Source of the DNA: Fusobacterium sp.
GTDB lineage: Bacteria; Fusobacteriota; Fusobacteriia; Fusobacteriales; Fusobacteriaceae
Assembly: GCA_020024855.1 (NCBI GenBank)
Contig: JAHHTB010000031.1
Location: 1 to 14,322, forward strand
Direction of reading: 5' to 3'
DNA length: 14,322 nt
Under the pieces are notes generated by a model. That model saw only the letters and a program-made list of their open reading frames with translations, had not been told where the DNA came from and did no database searches. The translations under genes were made by a program, and so were the position numbers. Below, piece by piece: positions 1-5,080 of this stretch; within the stretch, counting starts at the first letter, position 1; each line of letters starts with the position of its first letter.

Positions 1-79
1 ATTATAGTTTTCAACTTTTTATAAAAATAAAATTTACATATTATAATATTTACATCTAAAAATATTTTTTATGCTTACT
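1..79. other. AT-rich intergenic region after fabD
   Basis: The 79 bases after the fabD stop reach the window edge without an open reading frame or a GC-bearing hairpin with a T-run, so I see no terminator. The stretch holds a perfect 12-base palindrome, ATATTATAATAT at 38-49, and two direct copies of TTTACAT at 33-39 and 49-55. On the minus strand there are TATAAT matches at 40-45 and 1-6, but no convincing -35 box at proper spacing. It could be the upstream region of the next gene, or simply a spacer within a fabD operon. Confidence 0.4.
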
Positions 80-991
80 TTATATTTTTTGAATATCATC
101 TAAAGAGTTTATGTTTATAACAGTTAACTCTTTATCTATCTTCTTTATAAGTCCAGCAAGTACTTTTCCTGGTCCTATTTCATATATTTTATCAACACCA
201 TTTTCTTTTAATTTATTTACTGTATCAACCCATTTTACAGGTCCAAAACTTTGTGAATAAATTTCTGATTTTATTTCATCTGGTGTTGAAATAATTTCTG
301 CTGTTGTATTAGCTACTAATTTTACTGTTCCCTCTTTAAAATTATATTTTACTGCTTCATTTCTTAGCTTTTCACCAGCTGGTTTCATTAATGATGAATG
401 GAATGGTCCTGATACAGCTAGAGGTAAGGCTCTTTTTGCTCCAGCTTCTTTTAATACTACACATGCTTTTTCTATTGCTTCTTTTTCTCCTGCTATTACT
501 GTTTGTTTAGGTTCGTTAAAGTTTACTGCCTCAACTACACCATCAACCGTTTTTAAAATCTCCTCTATTTTTGAAGATTCCATACCTATTATAGCAGCCA
601 TTCCTCCATTTACAGATTCAGCTATTTCATTCATAGTTTCCCCTCTAAATGCTGTAAGTCTTACTGCATCTGAAAGAGTTAAAAATTCTCCTGAACCTAT
701 TGCAGCATATTCTCCAACAGAATGTCCTGCTACAAAATCTGGTTTTATTCCTTTCTCTCTCACTAATTTTTCAAGAACAAGACTCATTGCTACAATCGCT
801 GGCTGAGTATATTTTGTTTTCTTTAATGTTTCTTCTGGTCCTTCAAACATAACTGTTTTTAAATCAAAAGAAAGTTCTGAAAATATTTTATCAAATTCTT
901 GTTTTGCTATTTCATTGTTTTCATATATTTCTTTTCCCATTCCAACGAATTGTGCTCCTTGTCCTGGAAAAACGAAAGCTGTTTTACCCAT
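80..991 (-). CDS. fabD: Malonyl-CoA:ACP transacylase (FabD)
   Basis: Transfers the malonyl group from malonyl-CoA to acyl carrier protein, supplying the extender unit for type II fatty-acid synthesis in the cytoplasm. The 303-residue length matches the family (about 300-310). Visible hallmarks are the N-terminal FPGQGAQ (oxyanion Gln11), the nucleophile elbow GHSVGE with Ser91, Arg116 in AFRG, and His198 in GPFHSS, which match the Ser-Arg-His arrangement of characterised FabD enzymes. The ATG start is preceded by GGAGGAAGT (AGGAGG at 996-1001), a strong and well-placed ribosome binding site. It lies 109 bases after fabH and has its own promoter, so it is probably the first gene of a separate transcript that continues past the window edge. 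No missing active-site residue or frameshift is seen. Confidence 0.98.
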   Translation of the reverse strand: MGKTAFVFPGQGAQFVGMGKEIYENNEIAKQEFDKIFSELSFDLKTVMFEGPEETLKKTKYTQPAIVAMSLVLEKLVREKGIKPDFVAGHSVGEYAAIGSGEFLTLSDAVRLTAFRGETMNEIAESVNGGMAAIIGMESSKIEEILKTVDGVVEAVNFNEPKQTVIAGEKEAIEKACVVLKEAGAKRALPLAVSGPFHSSLMKPAGEKLRNEAVKYNFKEGTVKLVANTTAEIISTPDEIKSEIYSQSFGPVKWVDTVNKLKENGVDKIYEIGPGKVLAGLIKKIDKELTVININSLDDIQKI

Positions 992-1025
992 ACTTCCTCC
1001 TAAATAAAATAAATGTAAATTTATT

Positions 1026-1039
1026 ATTACATCTGTAAT
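1026..1039. promoter_or_regulatory. Operator-like palindrome at the fabD promoter
   Basis: ATTACA-TC-TGTAAT is a perfect inverted repeat with six-base arms and a two-base centre. It touches the downstream edge of the fabD -10 box and covers the expected transcription start, where a repressor would block RNA polymerase. A further half-site ATGTAA lies at 1013-1018 and forms another inverted repeat with TTACAT at 1027-1032. The regulator is unknown; the arms are not the FabT or FapR operator as I know them. Confidence 0.45.
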
Positions 1040-1067
1040 TTTATCATATGCTTATTTTCTGTGTCAA
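1038..1067 (-). promoter_or_regulatory. Predicted promoter of fabD
   Basis: On the minus strand there is a perfect -35 box TTGACA (1062-1067), an 18-base spacer, and a -10 box TAAAAT (1038-1043) preceded by TG plus one base (1044-1046), i.e. an extended -10. It lies in the gap between fabH and fabD, with about 50 bases to the fabD start codon. This is a sequence match only; the start site would be near 1031. Confidence 0.75.
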
Positions 1068-1100
1068 TTAATCTTTTTGTCTTATGAAAAGATTTTTTAA

Positions 1101-2090
1101 TTATTTAGCCCATTTTATTATAACTGAACCATAAGTAAGTCCTGCTCCAAATCCTGTAAGAGCAAGCATATCACCTTTTTTTATTTTTCCCTCTTGAATT
1201 GCTTCACCAAGTGCAAGTCCTACTGATGCTGCTGAAGTATTTCCATATTTTTGAAGGTTTACAAAGAATTTTTCCATAGGTAATTTTAATCTTTTAGCTG
1301 CTGCTTCAATAATTCTCATATTAGCTTGGTGAGGTATTACCATATCTAGATCTTCTGCTTCCATATTGGCTGCTACTAATGCTTCTTTTGTTGATTTTGG
1401 AAGAGCTTTTACAGCGAATTTAAACACTTCTTGTCCATTCATTTTTAAATAGACATCTCCATTATCTATAGCTTCATGAGTTACTGGATTAAGAGTTCCT
1501 CCAACATTTATTCTTAGAGTTTCATCTAATACTCCCTCTGTTCCTAAGAAAGATGAAATTATTCCATATCCATCTTCAACTTCTTTTAAAACAGCTGCTG
1601 CTGCTCCATCTCCAAAAAGAATTGCAGTATTTCTATCTTGCATATTTACAATTTTTGATATTGATTCTGCTGCTATTACAAGAATATTTTTATACATTCC
1701 AGATTGTATCATTGACTTTCCAACTGAAAGAGCATAAATAAATCCACTACATGCTGCACTAAGGTCAAAAGCTGCTGCATTTACTGCTCCTAATTTTGCT
1801 TGAATTAATGATGATGCATTTTGAGCTCTATAATCTGGCGTACAAGTTGCAAGAATTATAAACTCTACATCTTCTGGAATCATTCCTGCATCTTCAAGAG
1901 CTTTTTTAGCTGCTTCAACTCCAAGGTCTGATGTTCCTTGTCCCTCTACAACATATCTTCTTTCTTGTATTCCTGTTCTTGTTCTTATCCATTCATCTGA
2001 TGTATCTACTAATTTTTCCCAGTCAGCATTAGTCATTACCTTTTCAGGTGCATAAATACCTAATCCAACTATTCCAATACTTTTTAACAC
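1101..2090 (-). CDS. fabH: Beta-ketoacyl-ACP synthase III (FabH)
   Basis: Condenses acetyl-CoA (or another short acyl-CoA primer) with malonyl-ACP, the first condensation of type II fatty-acid synthesis. At 329 residues it is of family length. The catalytic triad is visible: Cys114 in SAACSGF, His254 in PHQAN and Asn284 in YGNTSAAS. The C-terminal glycine-rich GFGAGLTYG is also present. The start is GTG (2088-2090), lying inside the end of plsX and overlapping it by 7 bases. AGGAGG at 2098-2103, 7 bases upstream, decides this start, and the protein beginning MLKSIGIVGLG matches the usual FabH N-terminus. The overlap implies co-transcription and probably coupled translation with plsX. Primer preference (straight or branched) cannot be read from the sequence. 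Confidence 0.98.
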   Translation of the reverse strand: MLKSIGIVGLGIYAPEKVMTNADWEKLVDTSDEWIRTRTGIQERRYVVEGQGTSDLGVEAAKKALEDAGMIPEDVEFIILATCTPDYRAQNASSLIQAKLGAVNAAAFDLSAACSGFIYALSVGKSMIQSGMYKNILVIAAESISKIVNMQDRNTAILFGDGAAAAVLKEVEDGYGIISSFLGTEGVLDETLRINVGGTLNPVTHEAIDNGDVYLKMNGQEVFKFAVKALPKSTKEALVAANMEAEDLDMVIPHQANMRIIEAAAKRLKLPMEKFFVNLQKYGNTSAASVGLALGEAIQEGKIKKGDMLALTGFGAGLTYGSVIIKWAK

Positions 2091-3094
2091 TCTTTTTCCT
2101 CCTGTGAACTTATCATATCTTTTAATTTTTCCACAAATCTATTTTCTATAAATTCTTTTGCTACCCTTATTGCATTTTTAATTCCATTAGCATCTGAATT
2201 CCCATGAGCTTTTATTGATATTCCATTTAATCCTAAAAATAAAGCTCCACCATATTCTGATGAATCTAATTTCTTTTTTATTCTTTTTAAAATAGGCATC
2301 ATAAAAAATACACCTATCTTTGCAAGAAAACTATTTTTTATTTCTTCTTTTAAACAGTCAAAAATATATTTTGCTATTCCTTCACTTGTTTTTAAAACCA
2401 TGTTTCCAGTAAAACCATCTGTAACTACAACATCAACTTTACCAAACATCATATCTCTACTTTCAATATTACCTACAAAATTTATATTTTTATTTTCTTT
2501 CATAAGCCCATGAGCTTCTTTGGTAAGCTCATTTCCTTTTCCATCTTCACTTCCTATATTTAAAAGTGCCACTGTAGGATTTTCTCTATGAAGAATTTCT
2601 TCTGCAAATTTACTACCTATTACAGCAAATTGATTTATAAACTCTGGTTTTGTATCTGCTGTTGCTCCTACATCCATAAGAACCATGTTTCTTCCTTTTG
2701 CTGGAAAAACTGTTGCAATAGCAGGTCTTAATACACCTTTTATTCTTCTTAGCTTTAATTGACTTGCTGATATTAATGCTCCTGTATTACCTGCTGAAAC
2801 AAAAGCATCTCCTTCGCCATTTTTAACTAATTCAAGTGCAATATTCATAGATGAATTTTTTTTCTTTCTTACTGCTGACATAGGTTCATCTGTCATTTCT
2901 ATCACTTCATCAGCATTAATAACTATAAGACGTTTTTTATCATACTTATATTTTGAAAGTTCTTTTTTTATAATTTTTTCTTTACCAACAACTATTATTT
3001 CTATTTCAGGCATTTCATCAAGAGCTAATCTTACTCCTTTTAAAATTTCAGAAGTTCCTCTATCTCCACCCATACCATCAACAACTATTTTCAT
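2084..3094 (-). CDS. plsX: Phosphate acyltransferase (PlsX)
   Basis: Converts acyl-ACP and inorganic phosphate to acyl-phosphate, the acyl donor used by PlsY for glycerol-3-phosphate, linking fatty-acid synthesis to phospholipids. It is a peripheral membrane enzyme. The 336-residue length is normal. Family motifs seen in order are the N-terminal MKIVVDGMGGD, SAGNTGALI near residue 100, NIGSEDGKGNEL, VTDGFTGNMVLK, and the glycine-rich SSEYGGALFLG followed by AHGNS near the C-terminus. The N-terminal motif reads DGMGGD, where most relatives have DAMGGD. The start ATG has AGGAG (3101-3105) 6 bases upstream. It heads a plsX-fabH unit with an extended -10 promoter just upstream. The rpmF gene that often precedes plsX in other bacteria is not in the 218-base gap. 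Confidence 0.98.
   Translation of the reverse strand: MKIVVDGMGGDRGTSEILKGVRLALDEMPEIEIIVVGKEKIIKKELSKYKYDKKRLIVINADEVIEMTDEPMSAVRKKKNSSMNIALELVKNGEGDAFVSAGNTGALISASQLKLRRIKGVLRPAIATVFPAKGRNMVLMDVGATADTKPEFINQFAVIGSKFAEEILHRENPTVALLNIGSEDGKGNELTKEAHGLMKENKNINFVGNIESRDMMFGKVDVVVTDGFTGNMVLKTSEGIAKYIFDCLKEEIKNSFLAKIGVFFMMPILKRIKKKLDSSEYGGALFLGLNGISIKAHGNSDANGIKNAIRVAKEFIENRFVEKLKDMISSQEEKEC
2098..2103 (-). promoter_or_regulatory. Ribosome binding site deciding the fabH GTG start
   Basis: AGGAGG on the minus strand, 7 bases before the GTG at 2090. It lies within the last codons of plsX, so ribosomes finishing plsX pass over it. No ATG start nearby has a comparable site. Confidence 0.85.
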
Positions 3095-3128
3095 TTTTTA
3101 CTCCTAACTTTATTAGAGAATTTTTTTC

Positions 3129-3137
3129 ATTATACCA
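3129..3137 (-). promoter_or_regulatory. Predicted extended -10 promoter of plsX
   Basis: On the minus strand TGGTATAAT gives a perfect -10 box (3129-3134) with TG plus one base in front. There is no good -35 box at 17 bases (GTATAC at 3152-3157), as is common where an extended -10 compensates. The leader would be about 28 bases with AGGAG before the plsX ATG. Confidence 0.6.
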
Positions 3138-3198
3138 CAATTCCATAGTTAGTATACATTTTTTCTACTAAAAGAATAATCTAATCTTTTCTTTTTAT

Positions 3199-3207
3199 AT
3201 TTTATCA
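3199..3207 (-). promoter_or_regulatory. Possible second, upstream plsX promoter
   Basis: TGATAAAAT on the minus strand is an extended -10 box identical to that of fabD. The identity spans 12 bases, ATATGATAAAAT, at 3199-3210 and 1038-1049. No -35 box stands out at 16-18 bases, and the surroundings are nearly all A/T, so this may be chance. Confidence 0.25.
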
Positions 3208-3267
3208 TATAAATTTAATTATAAAAAGTAAGAGAATTTTTTAATTTATAATTTATAAAAAATTTTC

Positions 3268-3304
3268 AAAAAACAAAAAAAGAGATGATAATCATCTCTT
3301 TTTT
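3268..3304 (-). terminator. Rho-independent terminator of rpsF-rpsR
   Basis: A perfect inverted repeat, AGAGATGAT (3281-3289) and ATCATCTCT (3291-3299), is extended by A5/T5 on its flanks to 14 bases per arm. Read on the minus strand, it starts 8 bases after the rpsR stop and is followed by T6-G-T6. That is a textbook intrinsic terminator. The run of A on one side and T on the other would let it work on both strands. Confidence 0.9.
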
Positions 3305-3312
3305 ATGTGAAA

Positions 3313-3531
3313 TTATCTTTCTGTTCTTGTGTAAGGAATTAAAGCGATATTTCTAGCTCTTTTTATAGCTTTAGCTATTTTTCTTTGTAACTTAGCATTA
3401 GCACCTGTTACTCTAGAAGGATTGATTCTTCCTTTATCAGAAACAAATCTTTTTAAAAGGTCAACATTTTTATAATCAATTTCTTCTGCTTTAACTCTTA
3501 ATTTTGCTCTTCTTCTTCTGAATTCAGCCAT
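3313..3531 (-). CDS. rpsR: 30S ribosomal protein S18
   Basis: A small-subunit ribosomal protein that sits with S6 on the platform of the 30S subunit and binds the central domain of 16S rRNA. The 72 residues fit the family (about 70-80). Recognisable parts are a basic N-terminus (FRRRRAKLR), the block IDYKNVDLLKRF, the RINPSRVTG signature and the C-terminal AKAIKRARNIALIPYT. It contains no cysteine, so it is the non-zinc form. AGGAGG at 3540-3545 lies 8 bases before the ATG. It is the second and last gene of the rpsF operon, 59 bases after rpsF, and is followed at once by a strong terminator. The ssb gene that sits between rpsF and rpsR in many bacteria is absent here. Confidence 0.98.
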   Translation of the reverse strand: MAEFRRRRAKLRVKAEEIDYKNVDLLKRFVSDKGRINPSRVTGANAKLQRKIAKAIKRARNIALIPYTRTER

Positions 3532-3590
3532 TTTAAATACCTCCTTATTTGAAATAAACTTTTGATACTGTGATTAAAATTTAATAGAAA

Positions 3591-3875
3591 TTAATCTTGT
3601 TTTACGATGATATATCTCATAACTTCTTCAGTTATGTTAAGTTTTCTTTCTACTTCAACTAATCTTGTACCGTCCATTTCTAAATTAGTTAGTACATAAA
3701 ATCCTGTTTTCTTTTTATCGATAGGATAAGCTAACTTTCTTTCTCCCCATCTCTCAGTTTTAGTAAGAGTAGCTCCAGCTTCTGTTAAGATAGACTCAAC
3801 TTTAGCTATAACTGCATCTCTTCCCTCTTCTAAGATTGTTGGGTTGATGATGTACATAATTTCGTATTTAGTCAT
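3591..3875 (-). CDS. rpsF: 30S ribosomal protein S6
   Basis: Small-subunit protein that forms a heterodimer with S18 on the 30S platform. The 94-residue length is typical. The N-terminal TKYEIMYIINP, the central TERWGERKLAYPIDKKKTGFY block and the C-terminal LNITEEVMRYIIVK are standard S6 features. It lacks the acidic or glutamate-rich C-terminal tail that E. coli S6 carries. The ATG is preceded by a very strong GGGAGGAGG (AGGAGG at 3884-3889). Its own promoter lies between ftsZ and rpsF, with a roughly 58-base leader that can fold and may be the target for feedback by the S6:S18 dimer. Confidence 0.98.
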   Translation of the reverse strand: MTKYEIMYIINPTILEEGRDAVIAKVESILTEAGATLTKTERWGERKLAYPIDKKKTGFYVLTNLEMDGTRLVEVERKLNITEEVMRYIIVKQD

Positions 3876-3933
3876 TCGTTTTACCTCCTCCCTATGGTTT
3901 TAGCCCAAAAAACTTATGTTCTTGAGCAGGGCA
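3876..3933 (-). promoter_or_regulatory. Structured 5' leader of rpsF (possible S6:S18 feedback site)
   Basis: The predicted leader RNA can form an outer helix GCCC/GGGC (3929-3932 with 3903-3906) and an inner hairpin AAGAAC/GUUUUU with an AUAA loop (3917-3922 with 3908-3913). Unpaired bases UGCUC lie on one side between them. A rival pairing puts CCCU (3928-3931) on AGGG (3890-3893), just before the ribosome binding site. S6:S18 feedback leaders of other bacteria have a comparable two-helix form, but I do not see their conserved CCG bulge, so this identification is tentative. Confidence 0.35.
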
Positions 3934-3939
3934 AGAATT

Positions 3940-3968
3940 ATTATATCATAATATCCCTTTAATATCAA
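3940..3968 (-). promoter_or_regulatory. Promoter of the rpsF-rpsR operon
   Basis: Minus-strand TTGATA (3963-3968), a 17-base spacer and a perfect TATAAT (3940-3945), preceded by TG plus one base (3946-3948). This is the best promoter match in the window and fits high expression of ribosomal proteins. The predicted start is near 3933. It begins about 20 bases after the ftsZ stop, with no terminator in between. Confidence 0.85.
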
Positions 3969-3988
3969 CTACTTTTAATTATTTTTTA

Positions 3989-5059
3989 TTATTTATTGCT
4001 TCTTATCCAAGGTGGAAGATCTAATTCTATTCTTTTTTCTTCTTCAGCAGCCTTAGTCTCTTCTTTTTGTTCTTCTGTTTTATTTACAGCAATATTAATA
4101 AATGGTTCACTTTTTTCAACTGTATCAACAAAGTTATTAGCTATGATTGTAACTTGTATTCCATCTTTTAAATCTTCATTTAAGTTTACTCCAAACATTA
4201 CATCATCAGCACTTTTTCCTGCAGCATCTTTTACTATATTAGCAATAGATTGTGCTTCCATTAAAGTTAGATCAGATGATCCAGCTATATTTAAAAGTAT
4301 TTTACTTGCTCCTGAAATTGATTTTTCTAGTAATGGAGACATTAAGGCTTTTTCTGTTGCTTTTATCGCTCTATTTTCTCCTTCACCTTCACCAAATCCA
4401 AGAACAGCTATTCCTGAGTTTTGCATAGTTGTTTTTATGTCTGCAAAGTCAAGGTTAATAAGACCATTTCCTATCATCAAATCTGCAACACCTTTAATAC
4501 CTATTTTTAAAATATTATTAGCTTCCTTAAATGCATTTTGAAGTGTTATTGTTTTATCTGGAAGTTCAAACAATTTATCATTTGGTATTACTACAAGAGA
4601 ATCTACAAATTCCTTAAGTTCTTCTATTCCCCTCTCTGCATTCAATCTTCTCTTTCCACCTTCAAATCCAAATGGTTTTGTTACTATACCTACTGTTAAC
4701 ACTCCTAATTCCTTTGCTATTTTAGCAATTACAGGAGATGAGCCTGTTCCTGTTCCACCACCCATTCCAGCAGTTATGAAAAGCATATCTGTATCTTCCA
4801 AAAGTTGTTTTAATTTTTCTAGATCCTCTTCTGCTGATTGTTTTCCTATTTCAGGATTAGCTCCTGCACCAAGTCCTCTTGTAAGTTTTTCTCCAAGCTG
4901 AATTCTTACATCAGCAAGAGATTTACCTAAATCCTGAGCATCTGTATTTGCTGCTATAAATTCAACTCCTGATACTCCAGATGAAATCATATCATTGATT
5001 GCATTTCCACCAGCTCCACCAGCACCAAGAACTTTTATTTTTACGATATTGTTCTCCAT
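3989..5059 (-). CDS. ftsZ: Cell division GTPase FtsZ
   Basis: Tubulin-like GTPase that polymerises at midcell into the Z ring and recruits the division machinery. The N-terminal GTP-binding domain shows GAGGAGGNA (12-20), NTDAQ (38-42) and the tubulin signature GGGTGTG (100-106). The T7 loop NLDFAD at 202-207 carries the acidic residues that complete the next subunit's GTPase site. After the C-terminal domain (to about 318) comes a short acidic linker of about 25 residues rich in Glu and Lys, then the conserved tail DLPPWIRSNK that docks on FtsA. Total length is 356 residues, on the short side owing to that linker. ATG start with GGGGAGG upstream (cctccc at 5069-5074 on the plus strand). It follows ftsA by 21 bases and is the last gene of the dcw run. 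Confidence 0.99.
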   Translation of the reverse strand: MENNIVKIKVLGAGGAGGNAINDMISSGVSGVEFIAANTDAQDLGKSLADVRIQLGEKLTRGLGAGANPEIGKQSAEEDLEKLKQLLEDTDMLFITAGMGGGTGTGSSPVIAKIAKELGVLTVGIVTKPFGFEGGKRRLNAERGIEELKEFVDSLVVIPNDKLFELPDKTITLQNAFKEANNILKIGIKGVADLMIGNGLINLDFADIKTTMQNSGIAVLGFGEGEGENRAIKATEKALMSPLLEKSISGASKILLNIAGSSDLTLMEAQSIANIVKDAAGKSADDVMFGVNLNEDLKDGIQVTIIANNFVDTVEKSEPFINIAVNKTEEQKEETKAAEEEKRIELDLPPWIRSNK

Positions 5060-5080
5060 ATTGTTTTACCTCCCCAGAAA

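Noticed and set aside
38..49. ATATTATAATAT as a terminator of fabD
   Set aside because: The stem is all A/T with no loop or following T-run, so it is too weak to be called a terminator.
1117..1122. Minus-strand TATAAT inside the end of fabH as a second fabD promoter
   Set aside because: No -35 box at 16-18 bases, and it lies within coding sequence; chance matches are expected in DNA this AT-rich.
1553..1741. Plus-strand ORF of 62 codons inside fabH
   Set aside because: It is antisense to a certain gene, low in complexity (long Leu/Gln runs from the complementary strand), and has no family resemblance.
3121..3170. Possible FapR-type operator at the plsX promoter (TTAGTAT-like bases near 3149-3155)
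   Set aside because: Only a partial half-site is present and no matching second arm is found at proper spacing.
3996..4541. Plus-strand ORF of 181 codons opposite ftsZ
   Set aside because: It is the mirror of the FtsZ codons, rich in Ser, Ile and Phe, with no ribosome site or motif.
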